Below the pieces are notes generated by a model, which made no database searches, was not told where the DNA came from, and saw nothing but the letters and a program-made list of their open reading frames with translations. Below are positions 16,131-24,713 of a DNA stretch of 64,000 nucleotides, piece after piece. The position numbers and the translations under genes are program-made. The stretch spans positions 1,364,001 to 1,428,000 of the forward strand of contig NZ_FRAQ01000001.1 of assembly GCF_900142385.1 (NCBI RefSeq), given 5' to 3'. The stretch's first letter is position 1. Each line of letters opens with the position of its first letter. The stretch is from Marinobacter antarcticus. Lineage in GTDB: Bacteria; Pseudomonadota; Gammaproteobacteria; Pseudomonadales; Oleiphilaceae.

Positions 16131-17210
16131 CTAAAGTAAACCGGATTTGATCATGTCGAACATGTCCAGAATCCGCGCCACAAACTGATCTTTCGGGCGA
16201 AAGCTGCTCTGGGTGCTGAGGGTAACGTCTCGCTGCAGGTGATCCAGCAGCTTGTGCAGGCGCCGACGATGCAAACCGACCGCCGCCTGAACCGGATCGA
16301 ATATAACGCCGGAAAAGGCCGCAAACGCCGCTAATGAGGCCATGACAGCGACCATGACGCTGGCCGTCGTTGCCAGCGAAGGCTCCGGTGGAAACCAGCT
16401 GTAGTACCACCTGCCGATGGTCTCACCAAGTATAAAGTCCTGGGCGGCCAGGGTCTTTGCGAGCATGGATGCGAGCACCACCCCGAGCCCAATGCCACCC
16501 GGGGTAAACTTCTGGAACGCGAACGCGCCCAACACCGTGCATGAAATACTGTTGGTGATATCGGCAGACGCCGTCCGGGTCATCCGGTACTGACTGAGAG
16601 CGTCCGCGACCAGCGGCTCAATCAGCGTGCTGAACTGCTGGCGATCGACCGGTTCGGAGGTATGGCGCTCATACGCCGCCTCCAGCGCCTCAATCAGATA
16701 TCCCTCCAGAATTGAGCCCTCCTGACCATTGTTCAACAGGTCCACCAGGATCAGGTGCGAGATGTGCTGTTGTACCCGGGTGGTAAAACCGGCGGGTACA
16801 CGATTTGCCAAACCGTGCAGCCACATCAGGCCTGTTCGTTTGGGAAGCAGAATTTTTATCAGGCATACCAGGGCGTACACCGGCGCCCACAGTAGATTGA
16901 TGGGTGCCCGCAACATGTCCCATCCCAGCGCCATCCGGTTGGTTGCGATGGCACCGGGGTAATGGAAGTGATGGTCAATAAATGCCGGTACCCGCGCCCG
17001 GCAGTCGTCAAAATAGCGCTCGATGCCTGAGTGGATTGCCTGCTCTATCTCAACTTCGGAGGCGTTTTGCTCGGGCGATGTGACAATGGGCATAGTGACA
17101 GGTGCTTCTGCGAGAGCTTTTACAATGATCCGCATCGACGAGATCCGGGAGGCTTCGGATATGCGAGGGTGTGCCTTATCTGTCTTGAAATGACTTACAA
17201 AGATTAACAA
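16131..17210 (-). CDS. Polytopic membrane protein of unknown function (possibly DUF6635)
   Basis: A protein of 359 residues from ATG 17210, or 334 from ATG 17135. Hydrophobic segments are visible around APINLLWAPVYALVCLIKIL, GGIGLGVVLASMLAKTL and SVMVAVMASLAAFAAFSGVI; the N-terminal region is acidic and contains IERYFDDCRARVPAFIDHH. The C terminus is a basic helix (LHRRRLHKLLDHLQRD). The pattern recalls DUF6635 proteins, but I cannot confirm this. None of the candidate starts has a clear ribosome site. Not in an evident operon. Confidence 0.6.
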   Translation of the reverse strand: MLIFVSHFKTDKAHPRISEASRISSMRIIVKALAEAPVTMPIVTSPEQNASEVEIEQAIHSGIERYFDDCRARVPAFIDHHFHYPGAIATNRMALGWDMLRAPINLLWAPVYALVCLIKILLPKRTGLMWLHGLANRVPAGFTTRVQQHISHLILVDLLNNGQEGSILEGYLIEALEAAYERHTSEPVDRQQFSTLIEPLVADALSQYRMTRTASADITNSISCTVLGAFAFQKFTPGGIGLGVVLASMLAKTLAAQDFILGETIGRWYYSWFPPEPSLATTASVMVAVMASLAAFAAFSGVIFDPVQAAVGLHRRRLHKLLDHLQRDVTLSTQSSFRPKDQFVARILDMFDMIKSGLL

Positions 17211-17320
17211 TTATAGCCCCGAAAAGCCCGCTGATAAGTACTGTGACTTATTGATGAGTAAACTAACTAAATCTAAGATGTAGTACACAAATTGACCAAC
17301 CTTTTCCGAAGAGAAATCCA

Positions 17321-17584
17321 ATGGCTTACATACCTTCCACTGCCATCAACAACAGCCGTGATTTTCGTAACCAGTACCTGCGCAAGCGCCTGAGTGTCTG
17401 GGTGCAAAAGCTCAAAGCGCGTCATCAAAAACCTCAGGAACCGGTCACACCAATCGCCTTATGTGTGGCTGCCCCCGACCAGACCGTTAATCAAAGAGAG
17501 ACAACGGATCAAGTTTGGTCTGAGCAAAATTTTGGCGTAGACAATCGCGAATATCAGGTTGTTCCTCCAAGAAATGCTGCTTGA
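17321..17584 (+). CDS. Hypothetical 87-residue protein
   Basis: A short cytosolic protein with a basic N-terminal helix (FRNQYLRKRLSVWVQKLKAR) and a polar C terminus. No family recognised. The ATG is preceded by AGAGAAA and the codon use looks ordinary. It stands alone with an AT-rich upstream region, so it probably has its own promoter. Confidence 0.5.
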   Translation: MAYIPSTAINNSRDFRNQYLRKRLSVWVQKLKARHQKPQEPVTPIALCVAAPDQTVNQRETTDQVWSEQNFGVDNREYQVVPPRNAA

Positions 17585-17708
17585 TTCCTACAGTCCTCTG
17601 CTGTGATGAACATGACTAAGCTGAAATAGGGTTAAGCCCTGAGCTTGCGCAATAAATGCAGAGCATCCTGTTTCCACATAGCCCAGTGCGGTCCTAATCG
17701 TCCTTGGA

Positions 17709-17747
17709 GAACTCAACCCAGTCAAAGCAGACTTGGTAGAGAAAGCG
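17709..17747 (+). pseudogene. RAYT transposase micro-remnant
   Basis: Thirteen codons read ELNPVKADLVEKA, matching the IELNPVRAGLV core found in REP-associated transposases and the better preserved piece at 6905. It ends four bases before the stop of the CAP-domain gene on the other strand. Short, so moderate confidence. Confidence 0.5.
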
Positions 17748-17750
17748 AAG

Positions 17751-18323
17751 CTAGTGGCGGGGTGCAGCCAAAACCAGCGTCCAGTAACGTTTGCCGCTTT
17801 TGTCCCGATCGATACCTACGCCGAACTCTGTGTAATCTGCGGACATGATGTTGGCGCAGTGGCCCGGACTGCCGAGCCAGGCGGCGACCACGGTGGTGGC
17901 GTTCTGTTGGCCGGAGGCTACGTTTTCGGCCCAGGCGGACGCCTCATATCCCGCGGCGGCGAGGCGATCAGCGAGGACACCACCTTCGCTTCCCTCATGG
18001 CTTATCCGGCCCATGTGCGTCATGTCCTCGCTGTGTGCTTGCGCCGCAGCGCGCAGCCGAGCATTCCAGGTGATCGGTGAGCTCTCGGCGTAAGTGTCGC
18101 TGCCGCACCGTCGCGCTTCGGCTCTAGCCTCGGTCAGGAGCGTTTCCCAAGTGTCGGCAAATGGGGCCCCATCGGCGGTGTCACCTGAAGCCATCGCCGG
18201 GCCCCCGCTAAAGCCGATCAGTCCTGCAAGGGCGATCCTGATGAGGTGGACCGTAACTGCGGCGCAGCTGTCCATTAGTTTGTGGCGGGCAAGGTAGATA
18301 CGTTTTGGCTGTGTCATGGGCAT
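17751..18323 (-). CDS. CAP/SCP-domain secreted protein with N terminus from a deoxyribosyltransferase remnant
   Basis: The body (residues 45-190) is a CAP (SCP/PR1) domain: HSEDMTHMGRISHEGSEG, GYEASAWAENVASG and MSADYTEFGVG, with the typical His/Glu positions, preceded by a signal peptide (LIRIALAGLIGFSGGPAMA). The first 25 residues are foreign: QPKRIYLA and then LMDSCAAV match the start and a middle block of the nucleoside deoxyribosyltransferase at 7250-7795, with the part between deleted. No start codon lies between this relic and the signal peptide, so translation must begin in the relic, at 18323, 18317 or, most compatible with export, ATG 18275. Confidence 0.82.
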   Translation of the reverse strand: MPMTQPKRIYLARHKLMDSCAAVTVHLIRIALAGLIGFSGGPAMASGDTADGAPFADTWETLLTEARAEARRCGSDTYAESSPITWNARLRAAAQAHSEDMTHMGRISHEGSEGGVLADRLAAAGYEASAWAENVASGQQNATTVVAAWLGSPGHCANIMSADYTEFGVGIDRDKSGKRYWTLVLAAPRH

Positions 18324-18492
18324 TTTTTGAGGCCTTCAAACTGATAGGGCATGGAGTTTCTGGTCAACCACCCGGCGCAGCAGGAAGGTAAGTCACTGAT
18401 CCCTCCATCCCTGCAGGCGACTGTTTGCGCTTGCCTTGTCATCTATACTGGCTTCAATACGTTACAATATCACCTAGGACATCGGGAAACAG

Positions 18493-18508
18493 GTGAACTA
18501 GAGTTCAC
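18493..18508. promoter_or_regulatory. Palindromic candidate operator
   Basis: GTGAACT-AG-AGTTCAC is a perfect inverted repeat with 7-bp arms, 50 bases upstream of the Sel1/GGDEF operon. The spacing and size fit a dimeric repressor site; no regulator gene is adjacent. Confidence 0.45.
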
Positions 18509-18558
18509 TAGGTTGGGCTGTTTTCCTGACGTGCGTCTGCAATCTTTTAGATCTTCTG

Positions 18559-19416
18559 GTGAATTCGATGTATCGATTGCTTGTCATCATGTTGAGCGCA
18601 GTGCTGATCGCAGGCTGCGGCAATTTAAAGACCAGTGACTTCCTCAGTCGCACCGGCGACGCGCTGAGTAAAATCGGGCAAAGGGCTCCTGTTGCTGATC
18701 TTGACCAGGAAATTAAACCGCTTTTTGATCAACCATACATTGATCCGCTAACGGAGTATCTGCAACGTTACGGGGCTGATTCGGCCCGCACGGCCCAGCT
18801 CGGGCAGGTGAGGGCGGAGCGTGAACGTCGTTGTGCCGCTATAGCCCGGCGTTACAATACGAGTGGGATTACCGAAACTGGTCTGGCATCGTATCGTCGT
18901 GGTTATAGCTTTTCCTGTCCGCAGGATGTGGCGGCCTATGAAGCACGGCTCGAAGCTATGCAGCCGCAGCCGGCGCCAAAACCCGTGCTGCAGCCAGTCA
19001 GTGAACCCCCGAGCGATGACAGTGAGGTCCACGATGATGACACTCAAAAAGTTGCCGTATCGCCCCAGTTGAACGACTGCTACCTGCTCACTCGGATTCG
19101 CAACTTCAGTGACGCCCTGAAAGCCTGTCGCGGCCCTGCTGAAGATGGCGCAGCAGGTGCGCAGGCAAGCATGGCCCAGATCCAGAGCGCTCTGGGTAAT
19201 TACGAGTCAGCCTATCGTTGGGCCCGGCAGGCCGCGCCAGAATCCGGCCAGGGAGCCTACCTGCTAGGCGAAATGTACGCTCAGGGGCGTGGCGTTGCGC
19301 AGGATAAGAATGCGGCCGCGAAGTGGTTCAGAACCGCTATAGGGCTCGGCTATGCCGGGGCTGAAAACGCACTCGACAATCTGGCTTCAGCCACTGCGGG
19401 TGCCAATGCCAATTAG
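18559..19416 (+). CDS. Sel1-repeat lipoprotein
   Basis: A 285-residue lipoprotein: signal peptide with lipobox LIAGC, a helical region, a Pro/Gln-rich linker (about residues 130-155) and C-terminal Sel1/TPR-like repeats (YLLGEMYAQGRGVAQDKN, AAKWFRTAIGLGYAGAENAL). An alternative start is ATG 18568. Sel1 proteins act as interaction scaffolds in signalling. Its stop overlaps the ATG of the GGDEF/EAL gene by 11 bases, so the lipoprotein may be the periplasmic input partner of that receptor (inference). Confidence 0.82.
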   Translation: MNSMYRLLVIMLSAVLIAGCGNLKTSDFLSRTGDALSKIGQRAPVADLDQEIKPLFDQPYIDPLTEYLQRYGADSARTAQLGQVRAERERRCAAIARRYNTSGITETGLASYRRGYSFSCPQDVAAYEARLEAMQPQPAPKPVLQPVSEPPSDDSEVHDDDTQKVAVSPQLNDCYLLTRIRNFSDALKACRGPAEDGAAGAQASMAQIQSALGNYESAYRWARQAAPESGQGAYLLGEMYAQGRGVAQDKNAAAKWFRTAIGLGYAGAENALDNLASATAGANAN

Positions 19417-21841
19417 ACATCTGCCGTGGTCAGTTCTGTCCAGATGGATACGGCCACATCTGGGCTTCTGGAGAAGTAGCTACGCCATGCACTCCATCAT
19501 GGGGCTGCTATTCCTGCTGATCGCGCTTTTCGCTATTGGCATGTTCCTGTTATCTCACCTGAACCTGAGCTATTCCCAACAGGCGATGTACGAGTTGCGC
19601 CGGGATCAGATCCGGGATGTGTTCATCACGGGGCTGGTCCGTATTGATGCCCACCAAATTGCCCTGGAGCGCCAGGTGGCGACTCTCGCGACGATCGGCG
19701 AAACATTTTACCGGTTATCGCGGGAACAGCCGGGTTCGCCAGAAGCCCAGCGCCAACTGCAGGCCCAGCTTGAAAAAACGCTGCGAAGCCGTCTTGAGAG
19801 CGAGGCTGGTGTCTCTGGTGCCGGTCTCTGGTATCAGCCGGGTATTGTAGCGCCAGCCGGTGAACGCTACGCGCCTTATCTGGTCAAGGCCGGAGTTGGC
19901 GGCCCCAGAATGCAATCACGATCAACCGACTTCAGGCAGACTCGCTGGTTTGACCTGACTTTGGGGAGGGACGGCGCCCGCGACCCCGCATCGGGCGTGC
20001 CTGTCTACTGGTCACCGGTATACTTTGACATGGCAACCGAGCGCGCTGTTCTTACCCTTGCTCAGCCGGTGGTCAGCGCCGAGGGTGAGTTGATTGGCGT
20101 AGCGACCATTGATTGGGCTTCGGACCAGGTTGTTGACCTGGTCAGCCGTATGGAGGTCACGCAAAACAGCTTTGCTTTTCTCAATGACCGCAACAACCGA
20201 AACCTGTCCAGTCTCAGTCAAAACGAAGATCCGGTTCAGGAGCAGAAGCTTATCGATGCGATCCTGGCAGCGAATCTTTCCGGAAATGATGCGGGCGCGC
20301 CATCAGTGTCAGGTGATAGCCAAGCCCCTGAAAAACGCCTGCGCACACGGCAACTTGACGTCGGCGGGCGACTCTATGAGTTGTATTACGCCACGACACC
20401 GGCAGGTATGGTCTATGGTGCCGGCGTTCCAACGGATGAGATCGACCGGGTGCTGGTGCCCATGCGCGACACTAATTACCGGATACTGCTGATCACGGGT
20501 TCGGTTTTGCTGGTGCTGAGCCTTTACCTGCTTTATCGGATCATACAGCTCATGCGTGAATTACAGGCCTCCTACACGGACGCTCTGACTGGCCTGCCCA
20601 ATCGTGTGCGCCTTTTGAGAGACCTGCAGGACCGGCAAGACGCCTGCCTCATCCTCCTGGACCTGGACCGCTTCAAGGAAATCAACAGCCTGTTCGGCAA
20701 TGAATGTGGCGATGTCGTGCTGTTGGCTGTGCGCAAGCATGTGCTCTTGTTTATCCGCACCCATTCTCACCCTTTTGGACTTCCTCCTGAACTTTATCGC
20801 CTGTCCAGTGATGAATTCGCACTTCTGGGGCCTGGCGTTACTGAGTCCCGGGTGCGCACTTTCACCAGTGAATTGATCGAATTCCTTTGTGCGCAACGTG
20901 TTACCTGGCGGCAGCAAGCGTTAAGCCTGGACACCAGCGCGGGCATTGCCTTCCTGAGAGAGAGTAATGGCGATGCCGCACCGGACCGTCTGCTTAACCA
21001 GGCAACCATTGCTGTTGCTCAGGCGCGGGATCAGATGCGTCAGTACCTGTTTTATGACCAAAGCCAGGAAGTTGAAAAAGGCTACGAGAAAAATCTCTAT
21101 TGGGCGCGGCGCCTGAAGAAGGCGATCGAGACCAGCGCATTGCGTCCGTACTTCCAGCCAATTCACGACAACATGAAAGGCACGTTTACCAAGTATGAGT
21201 GCCTGGTGAGGATGGAAGATCCCGGGCATGGCGTGATCGCCGCCGGGCAGTTCATCGAAGTGGCCAATAAGCTCCGGCTTAACCGTCAGATCACCCGGAT
21301 TATGGTGGAAAAGGCGTTCGCCGCTTTTGCCACGCAGCCCTACGAGTTTTCCATCAACCTGTCCTATGTGGATATCATTGATCCGGAAACCCTTGCTCTG
21401 ATTCTGGAGCATCTGCGAGGGAGCAATGTTGGCGAGCGGGTGATCTTCGAGATTCTCGAATCCGATGACATCGGGAATTACGGCGACGTATTACACTTTA
21501 TCGACAAAGTGAAATCCTTTGGCTGCCGGATCGCCATTGATGACTTCGGCACCGGCTATTCCAATTTTTCCCATCTGCGCAAGCTGAACGTGGATTTCAT
21601 CAAGATAGACGGTAGCCTGATTCGCTATCTGGCGCAGGACCACACGGCGTTTCTTGTGACCAAGGGGATTGTCCAATTTGCCCGGAGCATGGGCATTAAA
21701 ACGGTGGCAGAATTCGTACACAGTGAAGCGGTGCAGGAACGTGTTGTGGAGCTGGGCATTGATTTCTCGCAGGGAGAGTACTTCGGAATGCCTGCGGCGG
21801 AGCTGTTGAGTCGAGACGGGCATTTCGGTTTTATTTCTTAA
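19406..21841 (+). CDS. Cache-sensor GGDEF/EAL protein (c-di-GMP signalling)
   Basis: An 811-residue inner-membrane receptor. Two membrane helices (about residues 33-55 and 358-380) flank a periplasmic double-Cache sensor. The GGDEF domain follows (ALTGLPNRVRLL at its start), with the active site changed to LSSDEF, so cyclase activity is doubtful. The EAL domain keeps the metal-binding glutamate as YECLVRME, the DDFGTGYSNFSHL motif, IKIDGSL and the loop-6 residues, so phosphodiesterase activity is plausible. The start ATG overlaps the Sel1 lipoprotein stop. The gene ends overlapping the convergent cytochrome b561 gene by 4 bases. Confidence 0.9.
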   Translation: MPIRHLPWSVLSRWIRPHLGFWRSSYAMHSIMGLLFLLIALFAIGMFLLSHLNLSYSQQAMYELRRDQIRDVFITGLVRIDAHQIALERQVATLATIGETFYRLSREQPGSPEAQRQLQAQLEKTLRSRLESEAGVSGAGLWYQPGIVAPAGERYAPYLVKAGVGGPRMQSRSTDFRQTRWFDLTLGRDGARDPASGVPVYWSPVYFDMATERAVLTLAQPVVSAEGELIGVATIDWASDQVVDLVSRMEVTQNSFAFLNDRNNRNLSSLSQNEDPVQEQKLIDAILAANLSGNDAGAPSVSGDSQAPEKRLRTRQLDVGGRLYELYYATTPAGMVYGAGVPTDEIDRVLVPMRDTNYRILLITGSVLLVLSLYLLYRIIQLMRELQASYTDALTGLPNRVRLLRDLQDRQDACLILLDLDRFKEINSLFGNECGDVVLLAVRKHVLLFIRTHSHPFGLPPELYRLSSDEFALLGPGVTESRVRTFTSELIEFLCAQRVTWRQQALSLDTSAGIAFLRESNGDAAPDRLLNQATIAVAQARDQMRQYLFYDQSQEVEKGYEKNLYWARRLKKAIETSALRPYFQPIHDNMKGTFTKYECLVRMEDPGHGVIAAGQFIEVANKLRLNRQITRIMVEKAFAAFATQPYEFSINLSYVDIIDPETLALILEHLRGSNVGERVIFEILESDDIGNYGDVLHFIDKVKSFGCRIAIDDFGTGYSNFSHLRKLNVDFIKIDGSLIRYLAQDHTAFLVTKGIVQFARSMGIKTVAEFVHSEAVQERVVELGIDFSQGEYFGMPAAELLSRDGHFGFIS

Positions 21842-22395
21842 TCGAACAGGCTCATACGCTTCATAACGTTATCGCGCTTGATTTTCCAATGGAATATCGC
21901 ACCAGACACATGCAGCACCACCAAAGCTAAAATGATCCAGCCCAGCCATTCATGCAGTATAAAGAGCAGTTCAGAGAGTTGTTCATCCTTACCAATGAAC
22001 CCTGGTAACTGCCAGAGGACAAATTCCACCGGGAAGCCTCCGCTGGCTGTTGCTGCCCAGCCTATTAACGGCATGACAATCAGCGCTATATAGAGCAAGT
22101 GATGGACACTGGTACTGACGACTCTCTCGAAGGTATTCAAGGGCGGTACATGGTCTGGCACCACAAAAGCCAGGCGGGTAATAACGCGCAGTGTCATCAG
22201 CAGCAACATCAACACACCCAGCGTTTTATGGCCGCCGTAAAGCACGTTGGTTAGTGTTTTGCCTATCAGATCGACGGTGCCGTCATACCCCAGAAAGCCC
22301 AACGTTAAGCCACTGGCCAAGGAGAGCAGCACCACGCCAGCCACCAGCCAGTGGAGTAGCCGGTGCGGGTAGGTATAGCGATCCAGTGCTTGCAT
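21838..22395 (-). CDS. Cytochrome b561
   Basis: A 185-residue, four-helix dihaem cytochrome b561 of the CybB type. Haem histidines are expected in HRLLHWLVAG, GGHKTLGVL and LVVLHVSGAIFHWK. These proteins pass electrons between the quinone pool and periplasmic acceptors such as superoxide. The start ATG is at 22395. Transcription of the upstream ABC operon is probably stopped by the hairpin at 22464-22497 before this gene. Confidence 0.9.
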   Translation of the reverse strand: MQALDRYTYPHRLLHWLVAGVVLLSLASGLTLGFLGYDGTVDLIGKTLTNVLYGGHKTLGVLMLLLMTLRVITRLAFVVPDHVPPLNTFERVVSTSVHHLLYIALIVMPLIGWAATASGGFPVEFVLWQLPGFIGKDEQLSELLFILHEWLGWIILALVVLHVSGAIFHWKIKRDNVMKRMSLFD

Positions 22396-22463
22396 GCGGC
22401 GCTCCTGATAACCATTCGTTTCAGTGTAGTCACTGGAACGGCCTGGCGCTGATTAAAGCATCG

Positions 22464-22497
22464 CAAAAGAAAGGGGTCGAGTCCTCGACTGACCCCT
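22464..22497 (-). terminator. Rho-independent terminator of the ABC transporter operon
   Basis: Read on the minus strand, AGGGGTCAGTC pairs with GACTCGACCCCT across a GAG loop with one bulged C, followed by TTTCTTTT. It lies 27 bases after the stop of the ATPase gene, so it should end the operon. Confidence 0.8.
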
Positions 22498-22523
22498 GAC
22501 AGATTCACATCAGCAACAGCTCA

Positions 22524-23246
22524 TCAACGCACCTTTGAAAGGAATTTCTGGGTTAACGGGTTTTGCGGGTCGGTAATAACCTGTCTAGCCTCGCCAAGCT
22601 CGGCAATCACGCCTTCATGAAAGTAAGCGACACGATCAGACACATCGCGCGCGAAGCCCATTTCATGTGTCACGCAGATCATGGTCATACCCTCTTCCGC
22701 CAACAGGCGCAAAGTATCCAGAACCTCGCCCACTAATTCGGGATCGAGGGCGGATGTGACCTCATCAAAAAGCATGTAATCGGGCTTCATGGCGAGGGCG
22801 CGGGCAATCGCCAGGCGCTGCTGTTGACCTCCAGACATTTTAGTCGGGTAGACGTCAAACTTATCACCCAGGCCAACATGCTCGAGTTCCTTTTTGGCGA
22901 TTTCAATCGCTTCTTCTTTGCTCATTTTTTTGACGATTCTGGGCGCAAGAGCCGCATTTTCCAGCACGGTCATATGAGGAAAGGAGTTCCATTGCTGAAA
23001 TACCATGCCCAGTTTCTGACGCAATTTATCCTTATTCGTCTCTTTGTTATGAACATCAATACCATCGACGATGATTTTGCCTTTGTGAATGCTCTCGATG
23101 GCATTGATGCAATACAGCAGGGTCGACTTGCCACTGCCGGAGCCACCGATAATGCTCACGACTTCGCCGTTGTCGACATCCAGACTGACGCCTTTCAGAA
23201 CTTCAAGATCACCAAAGGATTTATGGACATTCTGGATACTGATCAT
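22524..23246 (-). CDS. Polar amino-acid ABC transporter, ATP-binding protein
   Basis: A 240-residue GlnQ/HisP-type ATPase: Walker A GGSGSGKSTL, signature MSGGQQQRLAIARALA, Walker B MLFDEVTSALDP and the switch histidine in CVTHEMGFA. It is the last gene of the SBP-permease-permease-ATPase operon, overlapping the upstream permease by 4 bases. It energises uptake of an amino acid or related compound. Confidence 0.94.
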   Translation of the reverse strand: MISIQNVHKSFGDLEVLKGVSLDVDNGEVVSIIGGSGSGKSTLLYCINAIESIHKGKIIVDGIDVHNKETNKDKLRQKLGMVFQQWNSFPHMTVLENAALAPRIVKKMSKEEAIEIAKKELEHVGLGDKFDVYPTKMSGGQQQRLAIARALAMKPDYMLFDEVTSALDPELVGEVLDTLRLLAEEGMTMICVTHEMGFARDVSDRVAYFHEGVIAELGEARQVITDPQNPLTQKFLSKVR

Positions 23247-23896
23247 ATTGCCATTTTCCTCTCAACATACCGACCATATGACGATAGGGGGTATGAAATA
23301 ATAAAGTAAAAGATACCAACACCAATCAGAATCTCCAGTGGTTGCTGGGTACGGGAGATGAGCTGGTCGGACGTGCGCAGAAGTTCCATATAACCAATAA
23401 CTGAGACCAGAGCCGAGTCTTTGATGACACTCAGGGCAACACCGAGCCAGGAGGGGAAGACTGCGCGCATACCTATGGGTAAGCGAATGTAGAAGATGGT
23501 TTGCCAGTATGTCATACCCAATGAACGGGCTGATGTCCGCATGGATTGATGCACGCTTTCGAAGCCACTACGAAAAACCTCACTCATAAAGGCCATGGTA
23601 TAAAGCGAAAGAACGATGGAGCCAGCCACAAAGGGATCCAGTGGGGACCCCATCGCGCCAACAAAGGTCGAAAAAAGAACGAGCTGAATGATCAGCGGTA
23701 CACTTCTGAGTATATCCAGCACACCACCAAACAGTACGTTGACTACTTTGTTGCTTTCAGCGCGCATAAAACCGACGACCAAACCCAGTAGGGTTCCAAA
23801 CACTATCGCTACTACCGATATGGTCACCGTATTCATGACACCGGTAAGAATGAAACCGGTATCGTCCCAGGACAGAGGTGTAAATAAGGAGTTCAT
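23243..23896 (-). CDS. Polar amino-acid ABC transporter permease 2
   Basis: A 217-residue inner-membrane permease of the HisM/GlnP family. About five membrane helices are visible, with the EAA-like coupling loop around RSGFESVHQSMRTSARSLGM. It overlaps both neighbours (1 base with permease 1, 4 bases with the ATPase). It should form a heterodimer with the other permease. Confidence 0.92.
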   Translation of the reverse strand: MNSLFTPLSWDDTGFILTGVMNTVTISVVAIVFGTLLGLVVGFMRAESNKVVNVLFGGVLDILRSVPLIIQLVLFSTFVGAMGSPLDPFVAGSIVLSLYTMAFMSEVFRSGFESVHQSMRTSARSLGMTYWQTIFYIRLPIGMRAVFPSWLGVALSVIKDSALVSVIGYMELLRTSDQLISRTQQPLEILIGVGIFYFIISYPLSSYGRYVERKMAI

Positions 23897-24561
23897 CAGA
23901 TTTCCCCCCTGAATAGTTTGCGGGAAATAAGTGACGAACTGATCAGCACAAGCTTGGTGATGATGAAGTACATAACCGCTGCCACAATGAAGAACTCAAG
24001 CGTACGAAATGACAATGACTGCAGCCTCTGTGTTGTTCCGGACAGCTCGCCCATTCCAACCAGAATTCCCAGCGAACTCATCAGGATGGACCAGACAAAC
24101 TGGTTTGTCATCGGATGATAGATGCGCCTGAGCATCTGCGGCAGGATGATGTATCGATACACCTGAAAGCTGTTCATACCCAGAGATTTGGAAGCGCTGT
24201 ACTGTGTGCTGGGGATGGACTGAAATCCGCCCCGAAAAGTCTCAGTCAGGTAACCCGCATTGATAAATACCAGAGCGCTTAACACCGCAACATAGGGGCT
24301 TAGATGAATGCCAAGAGCCCCCAGCCCGAAATAGGCCATGTAGATTTGAAAAAGTGCCGGAGTGTTTCGGGCTATCTCGACCCATACCGTAGCGACATAA
24401 CAAAAGGGCTTGCTGTTGTTCATCTTGGCAATCGCCATCAGTATCGCAATCACAACACCCAGGAGCATGGCGAGCACTGATACGTGCAGGGTTACAAAGG
24501 CCCCGTTCAGTAACTCAGGCATTTTCTGGAACACGACGTTCCAGTGAAATTCATATTCCAT
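23896..24561 (-). CDS. Polar amino-acid ABC transporter permease 1
   Basis: A 221-residue HisQ/GlnP-family permease with the ARNTPALFQIYMAYFGLG block and coupling loop FRGGFQSIPSTQYSASKSLG. It follows the binding-protein gene after 152 bases that contain a strong stem-loop, and overlaps the next permease by one base. Confidence 0.92.
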   Translation of the reverse strand: MEYEFHWNVVFQKMPELLNGAFVTLHVSVLAMLLGVVIAILMAIAKMNNSKPFCYVATVWVEIARNTPALFQIYMAYFGLGALGIHLSPYVAVLSALVFINAGYLTETFRGGFQSIPSTQYSASKSLGMNSFQVYRYIILPQMLRRIYHPMTNQFVWSILMSSLGILVGMGELSGTTQRLQSLSFRTLEFFIVAAVMYFIITKLVLISSSLISRKLFRGEI

Positions 24562-24593
24562 ACCTTGACCACTTTCTGTGGTTGGAGGGAGGT

Positions 24594-24624
24594 CTGACCA
24601 GCGCCTTATTCAGACGCTGGTCAG
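24594..24624 (-). promoter_or_regulatory. Intra-operon stem-loop after the binding-protein gene
   Basis: Perfect 10-bp arms CTGACCAGCG and CGCTGGTCAG surround an 11-base loop. No T-run follows in the direction of transcription, so it is more likely an mRNA-stabilising or partial-attenuation hairpin, which would give more binding protein than permease, as in the malE-malF and his systems. Confidence 0.65.
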
Positions 24625-24713
24625 AGTTCGAAGCCATTACGCAAAGGTGTTTGCGACTGGCCTTTAGATGAGTGATATGGGCAGCCCCATACTGGCGGCC
24701 ACCGATATGGTTA

